Assembly: GCA_045545735.1 (NCBI GenBank)
Contig: JAZQBM010000006.1
Location: 1 to 34,557 of the forward strand
Direction: 5' to 3'
Length of the DNA: 34,557 nucleotides
From: Fimenecus sp045545735
Lineage (GTDB): Bacteria > Bacillota > Clostridia > Oscillospirales > Acutalibacteraceae
This document shows positions 23,008 to 30,169 of the stretch, piece after piece. The translations under genes were made by a program, and so were the position numbers. Position 1 is the stretch's first letter; each line of letters starts with the position of its first letter. The notes beneath the pieces are model-generated. The model was not told where the DNA came from. It did not search any database and worked only from the letters and a program-made list of their open reading frames with translations.

Positions 23008-23056
23008 TGAATATTAAAAGAATATTCATTGTTTTTTCACATTTTAACGTTATTAT
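23008..23056 (+). promoter_or_regulatory. Promoter of the structured RNA with upstream inverted repeat
   Basis: -10 TATTAT (23051-23056) with a weak -35 TTGTTT (23029-23034, 16-base spacer). Directly upstream is a perfect inverted repeat TGAATATT-aaaag-AATATTCA (23008-23028), a plausible regulator site. Confidence 0.55.
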
Positions 23057-23059
23057 AAA

Positions 23060-23167
23060 GATGCACCAAGGGAAACTGCGGTGCACATACCCCATCCTCA
23101 AACAACCCCTCAAGACTGACGTAGGTCAGTCGGAAAAACCGATGGCTCCGCAACCATCGGTTTTTTT
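23060..23167 (+). ncRNA. Candidate small RNA with C-rich single-stranded region
   Basis: About 108 bases without an ORF, built of three hairpins: TGCACC / GGTGCA with a 12-base loop (23062-23085); GACTGAC-GTAG-GTCAGTC (23114-23131); and a terminator CCGATGG / CCATCGG (23139-23160) followed by seven T. Between the first two lies an unpaired C-rich stretch with ATACCCCATCC and ACAACCCCTC (23086-23112). Unpaired C-rich segments framed by hairpins are typical of Firmicute trans-acting sRNAs that pair with Shine-Dalgarno sequences (RsaE/RoxS type). A riboswitch or leader for the downstream spoIIQ-like gene is the alternative. I cannot assign it to a named family. Confidence 0.65.
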
Positions 23168-23169
23168 CT

Positions 23170-23199
23170 GTATAAAAATTCCCACCTTTGCCAAAAATA
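23170..23199 (+). promoter_or_regulatory. Possible sigma-F-type promoter of the spoIIQ-like gene
   Basis: GTATA (23170-23174), 15-base spacer, GCCAAAAATA (23190-23199), close to the forespore sigma-F pattern GYWTA / GGNRANAHTR except for the second G. The predicted start leaves only about 12 bases before the TTG codon, which is short, so this is tentative. Confidence 0.4.
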
Positions 23200-23217
23200 A
23201 TGGCAGAGGTGTTTTAA

Positions 23218-23883
23218 TTGAAAAGAATAAAAAATCAGGAAAAAATCAAGAAAACAATTTACTCGGTTTCTGCATTGGCTCTTTGTGGCGTCACACTTTT
23301 TTCATTCTGGTTGTCTAACAAAAATAATAACATTACACCGCAAGAAACTGATACCACAACTACTACCGAACAAACAACGGAAGATGTGCAAGTTAATACC
23401 CCTGTCACAAATGTCCGTGATGACAGAACTGACCCCGTGACAACCACTACAGAAGCAATAAAAAGTGTGTATTATTCATTCCCACTTGGGAATAAAATTG
23501 CAAGAGAATACTCAAAAGGTGAAATTGTAAAAAACAAAACTACTGACGATTGGCGAACTCACAACGGTGTTGACATAAACGGTGCAAAGGGCGACCAGGT
23601 CAATGCTATCTGTGATGGCACAGTAACCGAACTTGAACACAGTGAAATATGGGGCACGATTGTTACAATCAACCACGGTAACGGTTTCACTGCCAAATAC
23701 TATGGATTACAAAAAGATGGTGTAGCACAACCTGGTGAAGAAATAAAAGCAAACAGTAAAATAGGCGTACTCGGTGAAATCCCCGTAGAAAGTGCCGACG
23801 GAATTCACCTGCACTTTGAAATGTATAAAGACGGCGTTACGGTTTCACCGTCAGATTACCTTGGAAAACGTGTTGATATATAA
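23218..23883 (+). CDS. spoIIQ: SpoIIQ-like M23 (LytM) peptidase-domain protein
   Basis: 221 residues: N-terminal membrane segment (about 13-33, TIYSVSALALCGVTLFSFWL), a Thr/Asp-rich linker (40-80) and a LytM domain (85-218). In engulfing endospores SpoIIQ on the forespore side joins SpoIIIAH to form the intercellular channel. The metal-site residues are intact: His115 and Asp119 (THNGVD), His197 and His199 (HLH). B. subtilis SpoIIQ has lost part of this site, whereas Clostridial ones tend to keep it, so this version may be catalytically active. The start is TTG (23218), with AGAGGTG 6 bases upstream. A generic M23 endopeptidase is the alternative. Confidence 0.75.
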   Translation: MKRIKNQEKIKKTIYSVSALALCGVTLFSFWLSNKNNNITPQETDTTTTTEQTTEDVQVNTPVTNVRDDRTDPVTTTTEAIKSVYYSFPLGNKIAREYSKGEIVKNKTTDDWRTHNGVDINGAKGDQVNAICDGTVTELEHSEIWGTIVTINHGNGFTAKYYGLQKDGVAQPGEEIKANSKIGVLGEIPVESADGIHLHFEMYKDGVTVSPSDYLGKRVDI

Positions 23884-23916
23884 AAACAAATGTGGTAAAA
23901 TTTCATTGGTGATTAA

Positions 23917-24432
23917 ATGAAATCTATTTATTTTTTTGAATTGTCAGAAAAAAATGAATATAAAAATGAAGATTTACCACAAAGTGTATTAAGTCATTGT
24001 AAAAAGCAAGAAAGTTTTGCGGCAGCAAAAGCTCTTATTGATATGGGAGTGCAAAATCTTCGATATGAAGAAAACGGCAAACCCGTTGCAGACAATTGTT
24101 TTGTAAGTATTTCGCACAGCGGAAATATGGTTGCAGTTTGTACAAGTGAAAAACCTATTGGACTTGACATTGAACTCATAGACGAAAAAAGGAATTTAGA
24201 AAAACTTTCAAAGCGAGTATTTCGCGGAAAAGAACTTGAAATTTTCAATAACTCCCCTACCGCTGAACAATTTTATGAAATCTGGACAAAAAAAGAAGCC
24301 TACAGTAAAATCGACGGTAACGGCACAATCGAAATTATGAAAGGCTTTGATATTTACAATTTGCAAGACTACGATTTCCACACCGAAATTATAAACAATT
24401 ATATATTATCAATTTGCGAGAAGATAAAATAG
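23917..24432 (+). CDS. 4'-phosphopantetheinyl transferase family protein
   Basis: 171 residues. Attaches the phosphopantetheine arm of CoA to a carrier protein. Recognised from VSISHSGNMVAVC, the metal motif GLDIE (82-86) and WTKKEAYSK (123-131), which form the ACPS/Sfp active site. It is shorter than Sfp (about 225 residues), with a compact N-terminal half, but both halves of the active site are present. GGTGAT lies just before the ATG. It follows the spoIIQ-like gene by 33 bases and may be co-transcribed. No polyketide, peptide-synthetase or fatty-acid genes are adjacent, so the carrier is unknown. Confidence 0.85.
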   Translation: MKSIYFFELSEKNEYKNEDLPQSVLSHCKKQESFAAAKALIDMGVQNLRYEENGKPVADNCFVSISHSGNMVAVCTSEKPIGLDIELIDEKRNLEKLSKRVFRGKELEIFNNSPTAEQFYEIWTKKEAYSKIDGNGTIEIMKGFDIYNLQDYDFHTEIINNYILSICEKIK

Positions 24433-24442
24433 CGAAAAAATT

Positions 24443-24472
24443 AAGGGGCACGAGCGTGTCCCTTTTGTTTTG
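24443..24472 (+). terminator. Terminator after the phosphopantetheinyl transferase gene
   Basis: Stem AAGGGGCAC / GTGTCCCTT (9 bp with one G-T pair, loop GAGC) followed by TTGTTTTG. Confidence 0.8.
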
Positions 24473-24479
24473 TTTATAA

Positions 24480-24527
24480 TCGCAACGCAGTTCCTACATT
24501 TTGCACTTTGCGTTTTGCATTTTGCAC
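24480..24527 (-). repeat. Partial MITE-like repeat / heptamer tail after the PHP gene, copy D
   Basis: On the minus strand the PHP stop codon TAA is followed at once by G and the units TGCAAAA, TGCAAAA, CGCAAAG, TGCAAAA and TGTAGG, then GAACTGCGTTGCGAT, which matches the core of the full copies. The left arm and inverted ends are missing. Confidence 0.7.
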
Positions 24528-25241
24528 TTATTTATTCAGTATATAATCCACAACCGCTTGTGCGGTGCATTCTGGCAGGTCAATTTCTTCACTTGCTTCA
24601 AGCATATTTTCAAGATAGTGGGCATCGGAATTGCGAAGATGTTTCATTCCTTTAAGCAAGGGGTGTTTTTCTTCATACTGCGGAATATACGCTTTATGAG
24701 TAAACTCCGCACAAGTAAAATTCATTTCAGGGTACATAAAGCCCAAAACTGAAAGCACTGAATAAGATGCACGGTCAAGGTGTGCAGGAAATACTACTCC
24801 GTTAAATCTTGAAACTTCTTTCACAACATCGTCAATGCTTATTCCCGATGCAGTTGTCAAAAGAATTTCTTCATTACCTAAAATCTGGTCGGTTTCGTCC
24901 ATTATATACTGATTACCGAAAATACTCTCGTCATTTTTAACGGGTGGCATTGTAGTTTTTACATATTTTGAAAACTCCAATGCGTTTTCAAGTGTAGGGA
25001 AAAGACAAACTGTATGAATTTCTTCCGATGTGCAAAGCTCCATTCCGGGCACAACTGTAATTCCCGCCTGTTCCCCTGCTTTAATAGCAGCAGGGCAATT
25101 AAGACAGGAATTGTGGTCGGTGAGAGCGATAATATCATAACCCATAAGTTTTGCCATATTGACAAGGTTATATGGTGTCATGTCGTTATCGCCACAAGGG
25201 GACAAGCACGAATGCAGGTGAAAATCATACTTTAATTTCAT
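24528..25241 (-). CDS. PHP-domain phosphoesterase
   Basis: 237 residues with the metal-binding motifs of the PHP superfamily: FHLHSCLSPCG (7-17), ALTDHNS (near 39-45), PGMELCTSEEIH, FPAHLDRAS and NSDAHY. Such proteins hydrolyse phosphoesters of nucleotides or small molecules in the cytoplasm; the substrate is unknown. It starts inside the stop codon of the DRTGG-like gene (ATGA overlap) and is the last gene of the hydrogenase-like module, where PHP proteins are regularly found in Clostridia and Thermotogae. A repeat tail begins right after its stop codon. Confidence 0.88.
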   Translation of the reverse strand: MKLKYDFHLHSCLSPCGDNDMTPYNLVNMAKLMGYDIIALTDHNSCLNCPAAIKAGEQAGITVVPGMELCTSEEIHTVCLFPTLENALEFSKYVKTTMPPVKNDESIFGNQYIMDETDQILGNEEILLTTASGISIDDVVKEVSRFNGVVFPAHLDRASYSVLSVLGFMYPEMNFTCAEFTHKAYIPQYEEKHPLLKGMKHLRNSDAHYLENMLEASEEIDLPECTAQAVVDYILNK

Positions 25242-25564
25242 AATAATTCACCGAGTTTTGTTGCCAATGTATAAGAATTTTTTTCTGACGAAAGAATGCT
25301 CACGCCTTGCATTTCTGCACGGTCTTTAGCGTTGTCATCAAGAGTTGCATTTTCACAAAGTACAATGCAAGCACAATCAGCAAGCACACAAACGCCAATA
25401 GCGTTAATATTACCCATTACCGTAAACCAACAATCGCCACTTTGTGCTCTGCCCATAACCCAGCTTAAAAGGTCGCCACAGTAACCGCCTGTAATTTCGC
25501 GGTCAAGTTCCCCCTCAACGAGTATTTTAAGTTCTAATTTTTCAACCAAATCTTTAATATTCAT
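25238..25564 (-). CDS. DRTGG-like small regulatory domain protein (second copy in module)
   Basis: 108 residues consisting of one small alpha/beta domain: IKDLVEKLELKILVEGELDR, then ITGGYCGDLLSWVMGRAQSG and NINAIGVCVLADCACIVLCE. This is the pattern of DRTGG domains, small ligand- or CBS-associated domains found beside hydrogenases, Pta and HPr kinase. It is translationally linked on both sides: it shares one base with the iron-sulfur protein gene (TAATG) and four with the PHP gene. Similar in layout to the 116-residue gene at 27273, so the two may be paralogues forming a heterodimer; the role is inferred. Confidence 0.75.
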   Translation of the reverse strand: MNIKDLVEKLELKILVEGELDREITGGYCGDLLSWVMGRAQSGDCWFTVMGNINAIGVCVLADCACIVLCENATLDDNAKDRAEMQGVSILSSEKNSYTLATKLGELL

Positions 25565-26844
25565 TATTTTTCCTCTGTTCTAAATGGTTTCGGTAAAACT
25601 GCACCCTCACGATTTTTCATATTGAAAATACAGTCATTAACGTCTGCTTTGCCTGCAACAACATCTTCTGCAAAACAATGGCAAGACGGCGAACCACACA
25701 TACCGCAGTCAAGTCCGGGCAAAGTGCTTTCAAGTTCTTTAATATCGTTCATTTTCTGCATTGCCTCAAAAACATTGTCAGCCAATTTCCACGGAGCTGC
25801 CTCAAGAGGCTTTTCCCAATACATTTCTTTTGGAATAGACTCGTATTCAAGGTGATTACAAGAAACGGGCATATATTTGCGAAGTCGTTGAAGTCTTGCC
25901 TTTGCAACAAACGGATTTTCAACTGTTAATGGTCCACCAACACAACCACCTGAACAAGCGTTAAGTTCAATAAATTCAAGGTCATTGAGTTTTTCGTCTT
26001 CTAATTCTTCAAGAACTTTTATAACATTTTCAATACCGTCAGCCGCTAAATATCTATCTTTAAGAAGTGCCGCGGACTCGCCACCTGACGATGCCCAACT
26101 AACACCGATAATACCTGAGTCGCTTAAACTTTCAAGTTCAATGATTTTATCCATCTGCCCCACAAGTACGGGATAAATATCTTTAATGGCAAGAACGCCG
26201 TTGATGTTTGACTTACCGTTACAGATTGGCTGTTTGATTGAAGAAATTTTTGCAGTACAAGGTGTAATAAAGAATACGCCAATATCTTCATCTGAAAGTC
26301 CTGTTCCTTCGCGTGCTTTAATTCTTGCAAGACGTGCGGCTTCTTCCATTGGTGCATTCAAATCAAGCACATTTTCAATCAAATTTGGGAAACGCACACG
26401 GATTAATCGCACAACTGCGGGGCAAGCGGAAGAAATCAACGGTTTTTTAGTCTTATTCATTGAAAGAATAAGTCTGGTTGCCTCGCTTACCAACTCTGCA
26501 CCTTTTGAAACCTCAAAAACATCGTCAAAGCCCATTCGTTTAAGCCCCGTCAACACGTAATCTGTGTCATCAAGGTTATTAAACTGACCGTACAATGACG
26601 GTGCAGGCACAGCAATTCTGTATTTATATTCTAAAATTTCGTTTAATGAATACTTTTCAGCATATTTTGCGTGATAAGGGCAAATTCTTATACATTCACC
26701 ACAGTCAACACAACGCTCTGAAAGTATGTAAGCCTTTCCGTTACGAACTCGGATTGCATTTGTAGGACAGCGTTTCAAACAAGAAACACAACCCTTACAT
26801 TTTTCTTCATCAAGTCGAACAGAATGGAAATAAGTTTCGTTCAT
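25564..26844 (-). CDS. [FeFe]-hydrogenase-like iron-sulfur protein, sensory (group D-like)
   Basis: 426 residues. Two 4Fe-4S ferredoxin motifs (Cys16/19/22/26 and Cys45/48/51/55), a Fe_hyd_lg_C domain (about 75-320), and a C-terminal Fes 4Fe-4S motif (Cys380, 383, 388 and 405). The three H-cluster motifs are present but altered: SSACP at 138-142 instead of TSCCP (the proton-relay Cys is Ala140, the ligand Cys141 remains), TPCTAK at 194-199 instead of MPCTAK, and NACSGGC at 295-301 instead of MACxxGC. All four cluster-ligand Cys are kept. Loss of the relay Cys is a known mark of sensory hydrogenases, so H2 or redox sensing is more likely than turnover. No HydA/B/C catalytic partners or maturases are nearby. 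Confidence 0.88.
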   Translation of the reverse strand: MNETYFHSVRLDEEKCKGCVSCLKRCPTNAIRVRNGKAYILSERCVDCGECIRICPYHAKYAEKYSLNEILEYKYRIAVPAPSLYGQFNNLDDTDYVLTGLKRMGFDDVFEVSKGAELVSEATRLILSMNKTKKPLISSACPAVVRLIRVRFPNLIENVLDLNAPMEEAARLARIKAREGTGLSDEDIGVFFITPCTAKISSIKQPICNGKSNINGVLAIKDIYPVLVGQMDKIIELESLSDSGIIGVSWASSGGESAALLKDRYLAADGIENVIKVLEELEDEKLNDLEFIELNACSGGCVGGPLTVENPFVAKARLQRLRKYMPVSCNHLEYESIPKEMYWEKPLEAAPWKLADNVFEAMQKMNDIKELESTLPGLDCGMCGSPSCHCFAEDVVAGKADVNDCIFNMKNREGAVLPKPFRTEEK

Positions 26845-26853
26845 TTATATCAC

Positions 26854-27276
26854 TCAATTTGTAAGTACTTTAAGATACATAGTTGTTCCAACACCAACGG
26901 TTGAATCAATTTTCATTTCGTCTGTATATTTTTTAATATTAGGAAGTCCCATACCTGCACCGAACCCCAATGAACGCACATTATCAGGTGCAGTCGAATA
27001 ACCCTCTTTCATAGCAAGGGCAACATCGGGAATTCCGGGTCCTTGGTCAGTTAAAACCATATCAATACATTCAGGAGAAATTTCAACATCGATTTCGCCA
27101 CCGCCTGCATGAATTACAAGGTTAATTTCAGCCTCATAGAGAGCAATTACAGTTTTTCTGACAACTTCAGGACTAAACCCCAAATCCTTTAAGGTCTTTT
27201 TGACTTTACCTGACGCCTCACCTGCACGTGTAAAATCATCACCCGGCACATCAAAGTGAAGTTTCAAGTTGCTCAT
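26854..27276 (-). CDS. Anti-sigma/histidine kinase-like ATPase (HATPase)
   Basis: About 140 residues forming a single GHKL ATPase domain of the RsbW/SpoIIAB type: N box YEAEINLVIH (Glu48, Asn52), G1 DQGPGIPD (77-84), G2 GFGAGMGLPNIKKY (104-117). It has no dimerisation/phospho-acceptor part, so it probably acts on a partner protein as a switch kinase or binder. The ATG at 27276 overlaps the upstream stop codon and has GGAGG 9 bases before it; an earlier start at 27321 lies inside the DRTGG gene. No sigma or anti-anti-sigma gene is in the window. Confidence 0.85.
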   Translation of the reverse strand: MSNLKLHFDVPGDDFTRAGEASGKVKKTLKDLGFSPEVVRKTVIALYEAEINLVIHAGGGEIDVEISPECIDMVLTDQGPGIPDVALAMKEGYSTAPDNVRSLGFGAGMGLPNIKKYTDEMKIDSTVGVGTTMYLKVLTN

Positions 27277-27623
27277 TTCATTGCTCCTCCTCGAAGACCT
27301 TTCTCGTAGAGCATTCCGCAAGATGCAAACATTGCCTGTTTTGTAGTCATAAGCACAATATCGCGTTCCTTTGCCAAGTCAATAATACCTTGGTCAGGCT
27401 GTTTACCGCGAACAAATACGATACACTGCATATCCATCATTTCAGCAGTACGAACAACCTGCGGATTAACAAGACCTGAAAGAAGAACTGCCTGTTCTTT
27501 AACGTAAGCGAGCACGTCACTCATCATATCGCTACCGCAAGCAGTAAAAACATCACGGTCCATAAATTCTTCGCCACAGATTACTTCTGCATCAAGGATT
27601 TCTTTAATTTCATAAACTTTCAT
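27273..27623 (-). CDS. DRTGG-like small regulatory domain protein (first copy in module)
   Basis: 116 residues, one DRTGG-type domain: KVYEIKEILDAEVICGEEFM, GSDMMSDVLAYVKEQAVLLS, GLVNPQVVRTAEMMDMQCIV, RGKQPDQGIIDLAKERDIVL. First gene of the module. The ATG at 27623 has GGAGG 7 bases upstream; the earlier start at 27641 does not. Cys residues (about 16, 29 and 100) are present but no cluster motif is evident. Ligand unknown; in related clusters this protein accompanies sensory [FeFe]-hydrogenases. Confidence 0.78.
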   Translation of the reverse strand: MKVYEIKEILDAEVICGEEFMDRDVFTACGSDMMSDVLAYVKEQAVLLSGLVNPQVVRTAEMMDMQCIVFVRGKQPDQGIIDLAKERDIVLMTTKQAMFASCGMLYEKGLRGGAMK

Positions 27624-27663
27624 TATAATTCCTCCCGACATTTCGTCAGATATATACTATATA

Positions 27664-27692
27664 ATTATACACCAAATAAAAAACCTTTACAA
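27664..27692 (-). promoter_or_regulatory. Promoter of the hydrogenase-like module
   Basis: Minus strand -35 TTGTAA (27692-27687), 17-base spacer, -10 TATAAT (27669-27664). Confidence 0.75.
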
Positions 27693-27740
27693 TGAGACAC
27701 TTTACCGAATTATATTCACTCAATTTGTGAAAAAGGACAG

Positions 27741-27770
27741 AAAAAACGAGTGTAGTTACCTACACCCGTT
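27741..27770 (-). terminator. Terminator of the acyltransferase-like operon
   Basis: Minus strand stem AACGGGTGTAG / CTACACTCGTT (11 bp, one G-T pair, loop GTAA) followed by TTTTTT. Confidence 0.9.
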
Positions 27771-27777
27771 TATTTTT

Positions 27778-29055
27778 TTATTCACCAATAATTGTTTTAA
27801 TATTCTTCTCCATAAGGTCAAAGAATTTGTTTACAATCTTTTTATCTTCTTCATTACCACGAACACACATTGAAAGCGTGATAACATTCTTGTATGTTGT
27901 TGCGGTGAGAAGTACGAATGGCTTATATTTAACCGCACCTGACATAAAAGCGTCGGTTGGCTCGTGACCGTCAAGGGCTAACTGCTGACCGTTAAGAATG
28001 CCTATATTGCTCATTGCCATATATGGATTTGAGTAACCAATCTTGATAATTTCTTCACTTGCGGCATGTGGCATAATGCTGTAACCAAAGTTAAGAAGCG
28101 GCAATCCGTAAAGTCCCATAAACTTATCTTTCTTGAAACGGTTTGAGCTACGAACTACATATTTAATAGTTTCAAAAATGTCACGGCCACGCTCTGGGAT
28201 TGCACATTGCATCCATGAAGTATGGTTTGTGAAACCTTTATCTGCAACGCTATCCATATGGCGACGAAGGTCAATAGCACTTGAAATCATAACCTTGTCG
28301 CTTGCAGGGAAATTTGCCAACTCGTAAACACTATAAAAATATGCCGCAAGAAGCAACTCATTAACAGTTGCACCGAGTTGTTTTCCAACTGGTTTAAGCT
28401 TTGCAAGAGTGTCTTCACTGAATTTTCTTCTTGCAATAAATGATTTATCGCTGATATGGTTTGGTGTTAATGGGAATTTATGTTTATCTCTTGCATTGAT
28501 ATTCTTGAAAAGACGCTGTGCAACACCTGATTCAGTTTTTGAGAACCCTGAATAAACATCATTATATGCACGGGAACCTGTTCTGAATTCAACAGGGCTT
28601 ACACCCTCCTGCACATACTTTGTATAATTCTCACAGAATGCCTGCAAGAAATATTTAAGGTCGCCACCGTCCATACACATATGATTTTCAACGATACAAA
28701 GTGTACTTTTGCCGTCTTTAATGAAAAGTGCGATTTCCATCTGATTATCGGCATCAGGGGCAATATACTGTGTAAGAAATTCTTCAACTGCTTCTTCTAA
28801 GTTATCGGGGTAAGCAACTGTAAGAATATCGTCAATTACGTAAGGCTTTACTTCCCAATGAGTTGAAAGTTTTGTATCAACAAACTTTGAGCGGAGTACG
28901 GGCACTTTTTCAAATGCACAAATAATAACGGTTTTAAGAGCTTCAATATCGGGGACAAAATCGTAATTGAGTTCTACGTGAACCATACGGTCATTGAAGT
29001 CACGGAAAAGATAGTGCATTTTGTCCCATAATTCTGCATTTAATCTGCGTTCCAT
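27778..29055 (-). CDS. Condensation-domain / CoA-dependent acyltransferase-like protein
   Basis: 425 residues of the CAT/condensation superfamily. The catalytic motif HxxxDG appears as NHMCMDGGD, with His125, Asp129 and Gly130; a second lobe contains VNELLLAAYFYSV, SAIDLRRHM and SNIGIL, typical of standalone condensation-like or WS/DGAT/PapA-type acyltransferases. It would join an acyl group to an alcohol or amine. The gene directly upstream encodes a membrane protein (1-base overlap), suggesting a lipid or surface substrate. Despite the phosphopantetheinyl transferase at 23917, no carrier-protein gene is visible, so a non-ribosomal peptide role is unsupported. Confidence 0.75.
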   Translation of the reverse strand: MERRLNAELWDKMHYLFRDFNDRMVHVELNYDFVPDIEALKTVIICAFEKVPVLRSKFVDTKLSTHWEVKPYVIDDILTVAYPDNLEEAVEEFLTQYIAPDADNQMEIALFIKDGKSTLCIVENHMCMDGGDLKYFLQAFCENYTKYVQEGVSPVEFRTGSRAYNDVYSGFSKTESGVAQRLFKNINARDKHKFPLTPNHISDKSFIARRKFSEDTLAKLKPVGKQLGATVNELLLAAYFYSVYELANFPASDKVMISSAIDLRRHMDSVADKGFTNHTSWMQCAIPERGRDIFETIKYVVRSSNRFKKDKFMGLYGLPLLNFGYSIMPHAASEEIIKIGYSNPYMAMSNIGILNGQQLALDGHEPTDAFMSGAVKYKPFVLLTATTYKNVITLSMCVRGNEEDKKIVNKFFDLMEKNIKTIIGE

Positions 29056-29855
29056 TATTCATCGTCCTCCTTTTTATACATAAAGTATTTTGCGTTGCTG
29101 AGTGCAATAACAAGAATTGCAACAAGGTCAACAACAAGGCCTAAAAGGATAATTGGCCAACCTGTAAGCCAACCGATTACGTTGTAAGCCGCAAGTATAA
29201 TGTAAAGCATTGTGAAAATAACCGGCATATATACCATAGTGGTAACTGTACGGAATTTCTGCTTTGTTGCGAATGCAAAAATAATATCAGAAACTAAAGC
29301 AAGAATAATACCGACCATTAAAATTGGCCATACAACTAATTCAGGAATCATCATAAGCCAGAAAAGGAACATAAATACTGTAAACAGCATTACGCAAGCT
29401 ATAATCAAAAATCTTGCAATCGGGTGAAAAATACGTCGCATATGACAAATTCGTTTAATACCGAAACTTGTGTAGAAAATAATCATAGCAAAAATTCCGC
29501 CTACAATAATAAGCCAAGTTTTACTCCAAGCACCCGTTGCCTTGCTCACTTCAAAATATGCAACAAACATTAATATAAAGAAAATCACACCACCAATGCC
29601 CATAACAAGTCGCATTGTTTTAGCAAGTTTTTTCTTTTTGTATGCCTTTGCCCAATCCTTATAATTACCCTCAAGGTTTGGGTACTCGTCAGCCATCAAA
29701 TCAGCGAGAACTTTTTCATCTTTAAGCCCTGAATGTGTAACCTCGTTAGCACGCTCTGTCATCTCGTCAAGAATTTTTTTCTTATACAAATATGTAATGT
29801 GGTTATCGGGTAACTTCGCACAGGAAGTTTCGATATATTCAATAAAATCTCTCAT
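29055..29855 (-). CDS. Multi-pass membrane protein with DUF1700-like N-terminal domain
   Basis: 266 residues. The first about 80 are soluble and helical (YLYKKKILDEMTERANEVTH, VLADLMADEYPNLEGNYKDW), resembling the DUF1700/permease-prefix helical domain. Six hydrophobic segments follow (starting LVMGIGGVIFFILMFVAYF) to a charged tail KKEDDE. GGAGGTG lies close before the ATG. It shares one base with the acyltransferase-like gene, so the two products probably act together at the membrane. No enzymatic motif is seen. Confidence 0.7.
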   Translation of the reverse strand: MRDFIEYIETSCAKLPDNHITYLYKKKILDEMTERANEVTHSGLKDEKVLADLMADEYPNLEGNYKDWAKAYKKKKLAKTMRLVMGIGGVIFFILMFVAYFEVSKATGAWSKTWLIIVGGIFAMIIFYTSFGIKRICHMRRIFHPIARFLIIACVMLFTVFMFLFWLMMIPELVVWPILMVGIILALVSDIIFAFATKQKFRTVTTMVYMPVIFTMLYIILAAYNVIGWLTGWPIILLGLVVDLVAILVIALSNAKYFMYKKEDDE

Positions 29856-29882
29856 AATGCACCTCCGTTAGATGTTATTTTA

Positions 29883-29911
29883 ATTTTAGCAGATGAAAAG
29901 ATTTTTTTCAA
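29883..29911 (-). promoter_or_regulatory. Promoter of the membrane protein/acyltransferase operon
   Basis: Minus strand -35 TTGAAA (29911-29906), 17-base spacer, -10 TAAAAT (29888-29883). Confidence 0.75.
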
Positions 29912-29955
29912 CACATTTAGAATATATGATGAAAAAATATTTTTCTATACATTTT

Positions 29956-29974
29956 AGTTTACATTATGTAAACT
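29956..29974. promoter_or_regulatory. 19-bp perfect palindrome, operator-like
   Basis: AGTTTACAT-t-ATGTAAACT, a perfect 9+1+9 palindrome about 45 bases upstream of the -35 box at 29911. GTTTACA/TGTAAAC arms resemble TetR- or GntR-type operators. No regulator gene is adjacent. It lacks a T-run and is not a terminator. Confidence 0.6.
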
Positions 29975-29986
29975 ATTGGTTGCAAT

Positions 29987-30144
29987 AAATTTGAGTTTGT
30001 CGAAATAAGTGTAAAATGGAAAGTGGAAAATGGAAAACGAATGAACTGCGTTGCAATTGTAGATATAATTAGCGTCGCAGACCCGACACTTTCCACTTTA
30101 CGTTTTCAATTTCACACTTAATCATCCCGCCAAACTATAATTTG
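29987..30144. repeat. MITE-like dispersed repeat, copy B
   Basis: About 158 bases with ends AAATTTGAGTTTGTCGA and CAAACTATAATTTG. The core is identical to copy A over 27 bases starting at GAACTGCGTTGC (30043). In this copy both arms are heptamer-like: the left has TGTAAAA, TGGAAAG, TGGAAAA and TGGAAAA. The rest of the gene-free interval 29856-30169 holds the promoter and palindrome listed separately. Confidence 0.75.
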
Positions 30145-30169
30145 TCGAGATGCTTATACGAAATAGCAC

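Noticed and set aside
23060..23167. Known riboswitch (c-di-GMP, purine, THF, fluoride or guanidine classes)
   Set aside because: None of the conserved cores I remember for these classes is present; the C-rich unpaired stretch fits a pairing RNA better.
27716..27732. Rex or CRP-like operator TTCAC-N7-GTGAA upstream of the hydrogenase-like module
   Set aside because: The arms are in the opposite order to the TGTGA...TCACA type and lie upstream of the -35; 5-bp arms in AT-rich DNA are likely by chance.
27778..29055. Non-ribosomal peptide cluster (condensation-like protein plus phosphopantetheinyl transferase)
   Set aside because: No adenylation or carrier-protein genes are present and the two genes are in different operons about 3.3 kb apart.
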